From assembly GCA_900318105.1 (NCBI GenBank), contig ONJG01000001.1:1-64000 (forward strand): a DNA stretch of 64,000 bases. Direction: 5' to 3'. Shown piece after piece: positions 34,523-42,929 of this stretch (positions within the stretch are counted from its first letter, which is position 1; each line of letters begins with the position of its first letter). Below the pieces are notes generated by a model. The model did no database searches and had not been told where the DNA came from. It saw only the letters and a list, made by a program, of their open reading frames with translations. Position numbers and translations under genes: made by a program. Source of the DNA: an uncultured Eubacteriales bacterium. Its GTDB lineage: Bacteria; Bacillota; Clostridia; Peptostreptococcales; Anaerovoracaceae.

Positions 34523-35623
34523 ATGGCTGACAAAATGAAAGGTTTCGCGATGCTCAAGATCGGCGAAGTAGGCTGGATTGAAAAAGAAGTTCCGAAGTGC
34601 GGACCGCTCGATGCAATCTGCAAGCCGCTTGCCATCGCAATCTGCACATCCGATGTGCACACAGTATGGGAAGGCGCTGTAGGCGACAGACACAACATGA
34701 TACTCGGACACGAGGGCTGCGCTGAGGTTGTTGAAGTAGGCGAACTCGTCAAGGACTTTAAACCGGGCGACAGAGTGCTCGTTCCCGCCATCACACCGGA
34801 CTGGAGCTCAGTTGAGGCTCAGAGCGGATATTCCACTCACTCCGGCGGTATGCTTGCAGGCTGGAAGTTCTCAAACTTCAAGGACGGACTTGATTCTGAA
34901 TACTTCCATGTAAATGATGCCGATGGCAACCTTGCACATCTGCCTGAGAGTATCAACATAGTTGATGCTTGCATGCTCTCAGACATGGTTCCGACAGGTT
35001 TCCACGGAGTCGAGCTCGCCGACGTGCAGTTCGGTGACAGCGTGCTGGTTATCGGTATCGGCCCTGTAGGTCTGATGTCGGTTGCAGGATGTGCACTCAG
35101 AGGAGCATCCAGAATCATCGCCGTAGGAACCCGCCCCAACTGCGTTGAGGCAGCCAAGTTCTATGGAGCCGATGAGTTTATAAGCTATAAAGACGGCACG
35201 ATTGAGGATCAGGTGCTCGCCATGACGGACGGCAAGGGCGTGGATAAAGTTATCATCGCCGGCGGAGATGTCGATACATTCAAGTCCGCAGTTGCCGCAG
35301 TCAAGCCGGGCGGAAAGATCGGAAACGTAAACTACCTCGGATCCGGAGATATGATCTCCATACCGAGAGTTGAGTGGGGCGTCGGAATGGGTCACAAGCA
35401 GATCAACGGCGGACTGATGCCGGGCGGAAGACTCCGCATGGAAAAGCTCGGATCCCTCGTGGCTTCAGGCAAACTCGATGTGAGCAAGCTCGCTTCTCAC
35501 GTTTATGAAGGATGGAATCACATCCCTGAGGCACTTCAGATCATGAAGGACAAGCCAAAGGATCTCATCAAGCCTGTGGTTGTGCTTGAAAATCACGATG
35601 TAAACAAAGAGGTTCAGTTCTAA
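34523..35623 (+). CDS. adh: Zinc-dependent, probably NADP-linked secondary alcohol dehydrogenase
   Basis: A 366-aa medium-chain dehydrogenase very similar along its length to the clostridial and Thermoanaerobacter isopropanol dehydrogenases. Catalytic zinc ligands Cys41, His63, Glu64 and Asp154 are present, offset by exactly four residues from those enzymes. GIGPVG marks the Rossmann fold, and the GTRPNC segment fits NADP binding. It interconverts secondary alcohols and ketones. Expression is probably controlled by the two palindromes before it. Confidence 0.87.
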   Translation: MADKMKGFAMLKIGEVGWIEKEVPKCGPLDAICKPLAIAICTSDVHTVWEGAVGDRHNMILGHEGCAEVVEVGELVKDFKPGDRVLVPAITPDWSSVEAQSGYSTHSGGMLAGWKFSNFKDGLDSEYFHVNDADGNLAHLPESINIVDACMLSDMVPTGFHGVELADVQFGDSVLVIGIGPVGLMSVAGCALRGASRIIAVGTRPNCVEAAKFYGADEFISYKDGTIEDQVLAMTDGKGVDKVIIAGGDVDTFKSAVAAVKPGGKIGNVNYLGSGDMISIPRVEWGVGMGHKQINGGLMPGGRLRMEKLGSLVASGKLDVSKLASHVYEGWNHIPEALQIMKDKPKDLIKPVVVLENHDVNKEVQF

Positions 35624-35647
35624 AAAGGGGCTTAAAGTACAGGTGAA

Positions 35648-36613
35648 ATGAAGATACTCGTGGTGTCAGGGTTTCTCGGCGCCGGCAAGACAACTTTTAT
35701 TAAAGAACTTATTAAAAGGACGGGCAGGGAAATCGCGGTTCTCGAAAATGAATACGGAGATACGAATCTCGATTCACAGGACATACAGGAGTCCGGGGAG
35801 CTTAAGGTGTGGGAATTTGCCGAGGGCTGCGTCTGCTGCAGCAAAAAGGATTCCTTTGCCAACACGATAATAGCGGTCTCCGCAAGCCTTGACCCTGAGT
35901 ATCTCGTGGTGGAGCCTACGGGTGTCGGCAAACTCAGCAATATAATGGCTAATATTCAGAAGGTAAGCTATGAGAAGATAGTGCCTCTGAAACCGCTCGT
36001 TGTGCTCGCGCCTGTGTCATATTACGAGAATATGGCAGAGTACGAAGAGCTGTATAAAGATCAGATTGCCGCTGCGGATAAAGTCATATACTCGAAGATA
36101 GAAAATGAAGATGATGAGTATATAGACAGGATCAATGCTGAAATCAGAAAGATCAATCCGGACGCGGCAATCTCGGATATTCCGTATGTGACGCACGGGG
36201 ACTCATGGTGGGATGAGATATTGTCAGATACCTGCGATGAGGCTGACGTGGCAGAAAGCGGAGTGACAGATGAACAGGACATAATTCCTTTATCTGCAAA
36301 AACTGAGCAGGTATCGTTCAGGGACGTGAGCCTCGGCTCCGTCTCTGAACTGATACTCCTGCTCGAGGATGTGCTGAGGCATGAACTTGGAGGCATCACA
36401 AGAGCCAAAGGCGTTGTGAAAGCAGGAGGAGACTATGTGAGGTTTGACCTCGCCGACAGGCTATATGCCATAAGCGGAGCGGATGAGGCTATAGACAATC
36501 AGGCTGTGTTTATCGGAACCGGCCCCGACATGTCAAAGCTGGAGAAGCGGCTTAACAAAGCGGCCGCAAATAATACCATGAGAGATGCATCTCTCATGCG
36601 GAGAAAGATATAG
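35648..36613 (+). CDS. CobW/COG0523-family GTPase
   Basis: A 321-aa P-loop GTPase with GFLGAGKTT at 8-16, the family's Cys-x-Cys-Cys metal motif at 61-64 and the C-terminal CobW domain. Such proteins act as metal chaperones for zinc, cobalt or other metalloenzymes. It starts 25 bp after the zinc alcohol dehydrogenase gene, so a zinc role is possible, but the metal cannot be told from sequence. Confidence 0.85.
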   Translation: MKILVVSGFLGAGKTTFIKELIKRTGREIAVLENEYGDTNLDSQDIQESGELKVWEFAEGCVCCSKKDSFANTIIAVSASLDPEYLVVEPTGVGKLSNIMANIQKVSYEKIVPLKPLVVLAPVSYYENMAEYEELYKDQIAAADKVIYSKIENEDDEYIDRINAEIRKINPDAAISDIPYVTHGDSWWDEILSDTCDEADVAESGVTDEQDIIPLSAKTEQVSFRDVSLGSVSELILLLEDVLRHELGGITRAKGVVKAGGDYVRFDLADRLYAISGADEAIDNQAVFIGTGPDMSKLEKRLNKAAANNTMRDASLMRRKI

Positions 36614-36618
36614 CAGTG

Positions 36619-36627
36619 TGGTATAAT
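36619..36627 (+). promoter_or_regulatory. Extended -10 promoter before nfnAB
   Basis: TGGTATAAT (a TGn-TATAAT extended -10) lies 55 bp before nfnA. No good -35 is visible, which is allowed for this promoter type. Confidence 0.5.
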
Positions 36628-36681
36628 AACCGCAGTGTCTATTTATTTAACAACTGAGAAACTAAACGGAGGAGGGACAAA

Positions 36682-37557
36682 ATGTACAAAGTTGTCAGAA
36701 GGAGATCTCTCAAGCCAACGGTCACACAGATCGAGGTCGAAGCTCCTTTGGTGGCGCGCAAGGCCAGAGCCGGCCAGTTCATAATACTGCGCGTAGACGA
36801 GGACGGAGAAAGAATACCTCTGACCGTGGCAGGTACCAACCCGGATGATGGGACTGTAAAGGTCATATTCCAGGTTGTGGGAGCCACCACGGAGAAACTC
36901 AATCATGTAAAAGAAGGCGAGTGCATTCAGGACTTCGTCGGACCTCTCGGAAGGCCGACCGAAACCGAGGGCATTAAAAAAGTATGCATAGTCGGCGGCG
37001 GAGTGGGCTGCGCTATAGCGATGCCTGTGGCTCAGGAATTCCACAGACTCGGTGCTGAAGTAACAAGCATCATAGGTTTCAGAAGCGAGGACCTGGTTAT
37101 TCTCGAGGATGAGTTCGATGCATGCTCAGACCGTCTTATAGTAATGACAGATGACGGTTCATATAAAAGAGAGGGTAACGTGACAGTGCCGCTCAAGGAG
37201 ATGCTGGCTTCAGGTGAGAAGTTCGATATGATCATCACCATAGGACCTCTCATCATGATGAAGTTCGTCACTCTGACCGCAAAGGAGTTTAATGCTCCGA
37301 TTACCGTTTCCATGAGCCCGATAATGGTGGACGGAACCGGTATGTGCGGATGCTGCAGACTCACGCTCCATACGGATGAGGGCAGCGTAATGAAGTTCGC
37401 CTGCGTGGACGGACCTGACTTCAACGGCTACGAAGTGGACTTCGACGAGGCCATAGCCAGGGGACGCACATATTTTGACTTTGAAAGAAAGGCGCACGAC
37501 CACGTGTGCAATATGTATAAAGCCGCCGATGAACTTGCGGGCGGTGCGAACGCATAG
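36682..37557 (+). CDS. nfnA: NfnA, ferredoxin-NADP reductase-type FAD/[2Fe-2S] subunit
   Basis: A 291-aa FAD- and NAD-binding subunit of the electron-bifurcating NADH-dependent ferredoxin:NADP oxidoreductase. The N-terminal half is the flavin barrel, the Rossmann part begins at VGGGVGCAI, and the [2Fe-2S] ligands lie at Cys222, Cys224/225 and Cys241 (GMCGCC). The next gene, 16 bp on, is the NfnB partner. Older names are SudB or dihydroorotate-dehydrogenase-like electron transfer subunit. It balances NADH, NADPH and ferredoxin in the anaerobe. Confidence 0.88.
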   Translation: MYKVVRRRSLKPTVTQIEVEAPLVARKARAGQFIILRVDEDGERIPLTVAGTNPDDGTVKVIFQVVGATTEKLNHVKEGECIQDFVGPLGRPTETEGIKKVCIVGGGVGCAIAMPVAQEFHRLGAEVTSIIGFRSEDLVILEDEFDACSDRLIVMTDDGSYKREGNVTVPLKEMLASGEKFDMIITIGPLIMMKFVTLTAKEFNAPITVSMSPIMVDGTGMCGCCRLTLHTDEGSVMKFACVDGPDFNGYEVDFDEAIARGRTYFDFERKAHDHVCNMYKAADELAGGANA

Positions 37558-37573
37558 GAAGGGAGGAAGAGCA

Positions 37574-38986
37574 ATGGCAATTAATCCTAAAAAACATGAA
37601 ATGCCTGCACAGGATCCCAAAGTGCGTGCGCATAATTTCGATGAGGTAGCTCTGGGATATGAAGAAGCAACAGCACTGGCTGAGGCGGAGCGTTGCCTGA
37701 ACTGCAAGAACCGCCCGTGCGTGGAGGGTTGCCCGGTAAACGTGCAGATTCCGGAGTTCATTCAGAAAGTAAAGGAAGGGGACTTTGAGGGTGCTTATCA
37801 GATAATAAGCGAGACTTCATCTCTGCCTGCTGTCTGCGGACGAGTTTGCCCGCAGGAGACGCAGTGCGAGGAGAAGTGCACTCTCGGTATCAAGTTCGAT
37901 CCTGTCGGCATAGGACGTCTCGAGAGATTTGTGGCGGACTGGCATAACGAGCATTCCAAGGAAGCACCGGTAGCGCCTGAGTTAAACGGACATAAAGTCG
38001 CCATAGTAGGTGCAGGTCCTGCCGGACTTACATGCGCGGGAGACCTCGCAAAGAAAGGATACAAAGTGTCCATATTCGAGGCCTTGCATACTCCGGGCGG
38101 AGTGCTTGTATACGGTATTCCGGAGTTCCGTCTGCCCAAGGCTATAGTGGCCAGGGAGGTCGAAGGACTCAAGGAGCTCGGAGTTGAGGTGGTCACAAAT
38201 GCCGTAATAGGAAAGACCCTCACCATAGATGAACTTTTCGATGAAATGGGATTTGAGGCTGTATTTGTGGGTTCGGGAGCCGGACTTCCGAGCTTTATGA
38301 ACATACCGGGAGAGTCCCTGAGAGGTGTGTACTCCGCAAACGAGTACCTGACCCGTTCAAACCTCATGAAGGCTTACAGGGATAATCCCGATACACCTAT
38401 CATGAAGGGCGGCAAGGTCGCAGTCGTAGGCGGCGGAAATGTCGCGATGGACGCTGCGAGGACTGCTCTCAGACTCGGAGCCGAAAAGGTATATATAATC
38501 TACAGAAGGTCGATGGAAGAGCTTCCTGCCCGTGCCGAGGAAGTCGAGCACGCAGAGGAGGAAGGAATCGACTTCCGTCTTCTCAACAATCCCGTAGAGA
38601 TTCTGGGATATGAAAATCCGGATGATCCGAGGGATCCGAAGAACGGAACGGTCAGAGCCATACGCTGCATCAAGATGGAGCTCGGAGAGCCGGATGACTC
38701 CGGCAGGAGAAGACCTGTTCCGATCAAGGGAAGTGAATTTGAGCTCGAGGTCGATGCTGTAATCATGTCGATAGGCACAAGCCCGAATCCGCTGATTAAG
38801 GATACGACTGAGGGCCTTGAGGTCAACCGCCGCGGCGGCATCGTCGTGGACGAGGGCGGCCTCACGTCCCGCAAGGCCGTCTATGCCGGCGGAGACGCCG
38901 TCACGGGAGCAGCGACTGTAATTTCGGCCATGGGCGCCGGCAAAGTCGCCGCGGCCTCCATAGACGAAGCCCTTTCAGGTAAATAA
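37574..38986 (+). CDS. nfnB: NfnB, glutamate synthase small-subunit-like flavoprotein
   Basis: A 470-aa GltD-like subunit that binds FAD, NADPH and two [4Fe-4S] clusters. Cysteines of the N-terminal domain occur in CLNCKNRPCVEGCP (around 41-54) and CGRVCPQETQCEEKC; the FAD motif is GAGPAGLT and the NADPH motif GGGNVAMD. I used the ATG at 37574, preceded by GGGAGGAAGAG; the open frame reaches further upstream into nfnA but without a start signal. It is often mis-annotated as glutamate synthase (gltA). Without a GltB large subunit nearby, NfnB is the better call. Confidence 0.88.
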   Translation: MAINPKKHEMPAQDPKVRAHNFDEVALGYEEATALAEAERCLNCKNRPCVEGCPVNVQIPEFIQKVKEGDFEGAYQIISETSSLPAVCGRVCPQETQCEEKCTLGIKFDPVGIGRLERFVADWHNEHSKEAPVAPELNGHKVAIVGAGPAGLTCAGDLAKKGYKVSIFEALHTPGGVLVYGIPEFRLPKAIVAREVEGLKELGVEVVTNAVIGKTLTIDELFDEMGFEAVFVGSGAGLPSFMNIPGESLRGVYSANEYLTRSNLMKAYRDNPDTPIMKGGKVAVVGGGNVAMDAARTALRLGAEKVYIIYRRSMEELPARAEEVEHAEEEGIDFRLLNNPVEILGYENPDDPRDPKNGTVRAIRCIKMELGEPDDSGRRRPVPIKGSEFELEVDAVIMSIGTSPNPLIKDTTEGLEVNRRGGIVVDEGGLTSRKAVYAGGDAVTGAATVISAMGAGKVAAASIDEALSGK

Positions 38987-38994
38987 GGCATCAT

Positions 38995-39017
38995 AAAAGC
39001 GCCGGTCAGGCGCTTTT
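38995..39017 (+). terminator. Bidirectional terminator between nfnB and the nitroreductase gene
   Basis: Stem AAAAGCGCC / GGCGCTTTT with a GGTCA loop between convergent genes. Confidence 0.88.
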
Positions 39018-39024
39018 AGATTGC

Positions 39025-39831
39025 TTAGATTCTGCACTGGGCTACGTATTCCACATCATCCGGGAGCTTGAGGTCTCTGTCCGGAGCCTCAAAGCTCCAT
39101 CTCGGGGCCTCAGGTCTTACTGCCCACATTACGGAATAGAAGTTGAACATGGCGATTCCGTAATTGAGGTAAGTGTCGTATTTGTTAGTCATCTCGCTCG
39201 GAAGTCCGACGAGAAATACGCGGTCGTTGTCCACAAGCATCCTGTATGGCTGGAGGTTCTGGAATGACTGCGCACTTGCTACAGCTCTCAGACTGTCCTC
39301 AAGCTCAGGGTAGAAGTAGTCTGTATCAACTTCCGTCTTGAAGTCTTTGCCGAGGCAGAGCTTATCAAGAGTGATCTTGGGAGCGTCCTTTTCTTTGTTA
39401 TCCGCAGCTCTGTAGCCGAATGCGAGCACACATGAGAGAACAAGACCCGTATCCGAATCAAGTGCGGCCTTGGCAGCGTGCTGATCGTTAATGGTAAGCC
39501 AGCATGCAGAGAGACCGAGCTCGGTCAGTTTGAGAGTAATACCCTGAATAATATATCCTGCATTTTCCAGATAGTGATCCTTGTGCTCGGAAAACAGAAC
39601 GGCGTAGTGAGGAGCTTTGATGCAGATGCCGTTGTATCCTACGGTATCCTTGAGCTTGTCATATGCGGAGCTGTCGTAAAACCTCAGCTCTGTCACGATA
39701 TCATCCACCAGACGACTTTCCTCATCGTTATGGTATGCGACAACCTCGCTAATCATCTCCTCAGACACACGTCTTACGTCGAACTTTCTGCATGAATGTC
39801 TGTTTTTAACTATTTCATCGTAATACTTCAT
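39025..39831 (-). CDS. Nitroreductase-family protein
   Basis: A 268-aa FMN-dependent nitroreductase-fold protein. The N-terminal NRHSCRKFD motif binds FMN phosphate; the duplicated half-domain layout resembles the TM1586-type nitroreductases. The start at 39831 gives the usual MKYYDEIVKNRHS beginning; an upstream ATG (39861) would add ten residues. The substrate is unknown; a quinone or nitro-compound reductase role is generic. It converges on nfnAB and is otherwise alone. Confidence 0.8.
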   Translation of the reverse strand: MKYYDEIVKNRHSCRKFDVRRVSEEMISEVVAYHNDEESRLVDDIVTELRFYDSSAYDKLKDTVGYNGICIKAPHYAVLFSEHKDHYLENAGYIIQGITLKLTELGLSACWLTINDQHAAKAALDSDTGLVLSCVLAFGYRAADNKEKDAPKITLDKLCLGKDFKTEVDTDYFYPELEDSLRAVASAQSFQNLQPYRMLVDNDRVFLVGLPSEMTNKYDTYLNYGIAMFNFYSVMWAVRPEAPRWSFEAPDRDLKLPDDVEYVAQCRI

Positions 39832-40165
39832 TTCTCTAATACCTCGTGATACCGGTCCCATATTTCTTTTGAAAGGACCAAAATTAACTGAATCTTGCGA
39901 TTATTACTGACCTAAAAATTCTATCACTAAGAAACATGCAATTCAATCTTTTCCGGTCGGGCAGCCATGTCGTGGCAACGCTCGGATATGCGGCAATCGT
40001 AAGACTCCAGACAGAGAGCCCCTGTATCTCTGAGGCCAGCTCATACATTTCCTTTTCCCTGGGCAGATAAGAATTTACAATAGGAACAGGACGTTCACCG
40101 GAATTCTGCATTATGGTAATTGAAAATATTACTGCACTGATGTATAAATTATTTCGGATAATCCA
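39832..40165. other. Intergenic region with the YitT-gene promoter
   Basis: About 330 bp without a convincing gene. A TTGAAA (40120-40125) and TATAAA (40143-40148) pair with a 17-bp spacer faces the YitT-type gene, only about 18 bp before its start codon, so the leader is very short. A 75-codon minus-strand frame (39884-40111) has no ribosome site or recognisable domain and is not called a gene. Confidence 0.5.
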
Positions 40166-41107
40166 ATGGGATTAAAGACTAAAATCTGGGAAGGTTTGAG
40201 CTATATGTGGAAAGTGCCTGAAAGCAAAGCGATGAGATTTCTGAGAAATGCGCTGATAGTGATAGTGTCGGCATTCTTTGGCTCGTCTGTACAGATATTT
40301 GTCATGATACCAAACGGCATGACTTCAGGAGGCATGCCGGGAATCGCCAGGCTGATTACTCATGCATTCCCGCAGATAAGCTATTCTCTTGTTTATTATT
40401 CGCTTTCCATGATTATTCTTATCATCGCATTTGTGACGATGGGTAAGAAGGAAGTAGGCAGGATAATAGCTCTGGCCTTTGCTTATCCGATTATGCTGTT
40501 CATATTTGAGCATATCGACTATGTTATGCTCGACAGCCCGGACCCTCTGCTCGCATCGCTTATCATAGGCGTGGGATACGGACTTGCAACCGGCATAGGA
40601 TACATAGGAGGTTTTTCGTCAGGCGGCACTGATACACTGGCCAGGGTGCTGAAGTTTAAGGTCTTCAACTACCTGAGAGTCGGAGACATACAGATGGTGA
40701 TGGACGTAATCATCATCCTTGTGTCGGCGTTTGTGTTCAATATGAATGTTGCTCTTTACGCAGTGGTGACTGCCGTGGTGTCTGCAAAGATCATATCCAT
40801 GGTGATGACGGGCTTCAGCGGCAAATATGTCCAGTTTGATATTATAACCAGCCACAACGACATGACGGACGTTATATCCGAATATATAATGAACGAAGTG
40901 CACCGTGCCGTGACTTCTCACGTAAACAGGGGCGAATACAGCCATGAGGAGCGCAGGACCCTCACCGTTATCTGCACGCCGGCCGAAAGCGTAAAGATAA
41001 AGAAGTTTGTCGCAGATACTGACCCCGATGCCTTTGCAACAATAATGCCGATCACAAGCGTATGGGGCAAACGATTCAGCGATATAAGAGAAGTGGACAA
41101 CGTCTGA
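40166..41107 (+). CDS. YitT/DUF161-family membrane protein
   Basis: A 313-aa membrane protein with about five or six helices in residues 20-205, including the YitT signature GGFSSGGTDTLARVLK, and a C-terminal cytoplasmic DUF2179 domain (about 215-305, ending VWGKRFSDI). The transported substrate or role is unknown for the family. The leader is short and the ribosome site weak. A strong terminator follows at 41221. Confidence 0.82.
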   Translation: MGLKTKIWEGLSYMWKVPESKAMRFLRNALIVIVSAFFGSSVQIFVMIPNGMTSGGMPGIARLITHAFPQISYSLVYYSLSMIILIIAFVTMGKKEVGRIIALAFAYPIMLFIFEHIDYVMLDSPDPLLASLIIGVGYGLATGIGYIGGFSSGGTDTLARVLKFKVFNYLRVGDIQMVMDVIIILVSAFVFNMNVALYAVVTAVVSAKIISMVMTGFSGKYVQFDIITSHNDMTDVISEYIMNEVHRAVTSHVNRGEYSHEERRTLTVICTPAESVKIKKFVADTDPDAFATIMPITSVWGKRFSDIREVDNV

Positions 41108-41220
41108 TATTATCCTGAGCCGCGAAGCTGCGGCGTCACTGCAAGTATTTACTAAACTGATAATTGTCTGCTTTTGTATATACAAAGCCAATTGCTCATA
41201 TAGGGCGGTGGTCATAAAAT

Positions 41221-41249
41221 AATATCGGAGAAACACTCCGATATTTTTG
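41221..41249 (+). terminator. Rho-independent terminator after the YitT gene
   Basis: Ten-bp stem AATATCGGAG / CTCCGATATT with an AAACA loop, followed by TTTGT. Confidence 0.9.
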
Positions 41250-41273
41250 TGAAATAAAAGGGGAGGAAAAGAA

Positions 41274-41687
41274 ATGTCAATTGAACTGGAATATGCATTG
41301 GAACATAAGAACGATCCGGCAGTGCTGTGCTGCAGAATGGAGCCGGGTGAGATTTCTCACCACAACCTCGAAGATCCGGCTATTTTCCCTGACCTGATCG
41401 ATACGGGACTTCTCAACACAGACGGCTGCCTCACAATAGGACAGTGCATCGGAGCAACCCTCAAGGAGACCTGCGATTCGCTCACACCGCTTACACCGGC
41501 TCTGGTTGATAATATTCAGGATCCTGGTGCTACAGATGAAGGTGCGGCAGAGACCGAAACAGCAGTTGCAGATGCTGCTGCTCCTGCCATGGCAGTTCCT
41601 GCAGGAACTCAGATGACAATTGCAGGCGGCGTGGTCAAGCTCTACATCGCAGAGGGCAAGGACATTGCGATCGAGTTCCCTGTATAG
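41274..41687 (+). CDS. Small protein resembling the N-terminus of D-proline reductase proprotein PrdA
   Basis: A 137-aa acidic, soluble protein. The first ~80 residues (AVLCCRMEPGE, LEDPAIFPDL, then a DGCLTIGQCIGATL stretch) look to me like the beginning of PrdA, the pyruvoyl proprotein of D-proline reductase, from memory of that family. After an Ala/Glu-rich linker the end (VVKLYIAEGKDIAIEFPV) also resembles a PrdA segment. Full PrdA is about 600 aa, so the catalytic, self-cleaving part is missing. The frame closes cleanly and a strong terminator follows, so it looks like a deliberate small gene with a GGGGAGGAAAAG ribosome site. It could be a regulator, a partner subunit or a remnant. Confidence 0.5.
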   Translation: MSIELEYALEHKNDPAVLCCRMEPGEISHHNLEDPAIFPDLIDTGLLNTDGCLTIGQCIGATLKETCDSLTPLTPALVDNIQDPGATDEGAAETETAVADAAAPAMAVPAGTQMTIAGGVVKLYIAEGKDIAIEFPV

Positions 41688-41715
41688 GCGGATACACAAA
41701 CAATAATCATAAGAA

Positions 41716-41746
41716 ACAGCGGAGCAATCCGCTGTTTTTCTTTTTT
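41716..41746 (+). terminator. Rho-independent terminator after the PrdA-N-like gene
   Basis: Stem ACAGCGGA / TCCGCTGT with a GCAA loop, followed by TTTTCTTTTTT. Confidence 0.92.
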
Positions 41747-41768
41747 AAAAAAATTACCTAACCGGCTA

Positions 41769-41823
41769 TTGACAAAGAAAATATTTTGTATTATTGTACT
41801 AAGTACCTAATACAATAATACAA
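41769..41823 (+). promoter_or_regulatory. Promoter and operator of the GntR-ABC operon
   Basis: TTGACA (41769-41774) and TATTGT (41792-41797) are 17 bp apart. A perfect 13-bp inverted repeat, TTGTATTATTGTA (41786-41798) and its complement (41811-41823), spaced by 12 bp, covers the -10 box and start site. This is the expected position for autorepression by the YtrA-type regulator encoded next. Confidence 0.8.
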
Positions 41824-41878
41824 ACATGGTTGTAATGTTGAATTATGTATCTAAAAGACACTTATGAAAGGAAAGGCA

Positions 41879-42247
41879 ATGGACTGGAACTTCAAAACCG
41901 GCATTCCAATCTACACTCAGATAGTTGATGAGCTTACCATGCGCATCGCCAGCGGTGCCTATGCACCCGGCGCAAAACTGGCTTCGGTAAGGGATCTCGC
42001 CATGGATGCAGGAGTCAATCCGAACACAATGCAAAAGGCCCTGGCCGAAATTGAGCGCAGGGGACTTGTGTATTCAGAGCGTACAAGCGGGAGGTTCGTC
42101 ACGAAGGATGAGGATATACTGAAGGGTCTGCATAAAGAACTCGCAGAGAAGTATCTCGGTGAGTTTACGGAGAAACTTCAGAAGATTGGAATGGACGAAA
42201 AAGAAATAAGAGAATTTATAAAGGAGGCGGGCAATGGCAAGAATTGA
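41879..42247 (+). CDS. GntR-family (YtrA-type) transcriptional repressor
   Basis: A 122-aa YtrA-subfamily regulator: an N-terminal winged helix (TGIPIYTQIVDELTMRIASG, then the LASVRDLAMDAGVNPNT recognition region) and only a short helical C-terminus for dimerisation. The ATG at 41879 is preferred for its GAAAGGAAAGG site; the ATG at 41864 lacks one. Its end overlaps the ATPase start by 14 bp. It probably represses its own ABC operon through the inverted repeat over the promoter. Inducers of such systems are often cell-wall-active compounds (family knowledge). Confidence 0.87.
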   Translation: MDWNFKTGIPIYTQIVDELTMRIASGAYAPGAKLASVRDLAMDAGVNPNTMQKALAEIERRGLVYSERTSGRFVTKDEDILKGLHKELAEKYLGEFTEKLQKIGMDEKEIREFIKEAGNGKN

Positions 42248-42929
42248 TATCAGCGAATTGTCCAAGGATTTTGGAAATGTGAGGGCCCTCGACGGAGTTA
42301 CACTATCTCTCGACAAAGGGCGTATAGTGGGCCTGCTCGGACCTAACGGCAGCGGCAAGACCACGCTTATCAAGATACTGAATGGGCTTCTGGTGCCGAC
42401 ATCGGGCAGCGTGGAGATAAACGGGATTGCACCGGGCGTTGAGACCAAGAAAAAAGTCGCATATCTTCCGGACAGAAACGCTCTTCCGGCTTACATGACA
42501 AGCGATCAGCTTGTTGAACTGTACAGCGACTTCTTCTACGACTTTGATGCCGCCAAGGCAGATGCGATGATAGATGACCTCGGTATAAACCGCAGTCAGA
42601 CTATGCAAAAGATGTCCAAGGGTACAAAGGAAAAGCTCCAGCTTTGCCTCGTAATGGCCAGGCAGGCAGATGTGTATCTGCTCGATGAGCCCATAGGCGG
42701 AGTGGACCCTGCGACCCGCGATTACATACTGAGGACGATTATCTCAAACTACAACGAGGACGGAATAGTCATTATATCCACGCATCTTATCTCGGACATA
42801 GAATCCGTGCTGGATAATGTCGTATTCCTCAAGGAAGGCAGGGTAGTGCTCGAAGGACCTGCAGACGATATCAGAGAAAAAGAAGGGAAGAGCATAGACG
42901 AGCTCTTCAGGGAGGTGTTCAGATGTTAG
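42234..42929 (+). CDS. ABC transporter ATPase, YtrB type
   Basis: A 231-aa ATPase with Walker A GPNGSGKTT at 36-44 and a degenerate signature region (MSKGTKEKLQLCLVMA) as in YtrB-like proteins, followed by Walker B VYLLDEPIGGVDP. It overlaps the regulator upstream and the permease downstream (7 bp), so the three genes form one operon. The substrate is unknown. Confidence 0.88.
   Translation: MARIDISELSKDFGNVRALDGVTLSLDKGRIVGLLGPNGSGKTTLIKILNGLLVPTSGSVEINGIAPGVETKKKVAYLPDRNALPAYMTSDQLVELYSDFFYDFDAAKADAMIDDLGINRSQTMQKMSKGTKEKLQLCLVMARQADVYLLDEPIGGVDPATRDYILRTIISNYNEDGIVIISTHLISDIESVLDNVVFLKEGRVVLEGPADDIREKEGKSIDELFREVFRC

Noticed and set aside
37475..37573. Upstream extension of nfnB inside the nfnA end
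   Set aside because: The extension has no start signal and is a frame-shifted copy of nfnA coding DNA; a strong ribosome site precedes 37574.
37574..38986. Glutamate synthase small subunit (GltD) for nitrogen assimilation
   Set aside because: No large subunit nearby and directly coupled to an NfnA-type gene; NfnB fits better.
39884..40111. 75-codon minus-strand frame upstream of the nitroreductase gene
   Set aside because: No ribosome-binding site, no recognised motif and no neighbour coupling; treated as chance.
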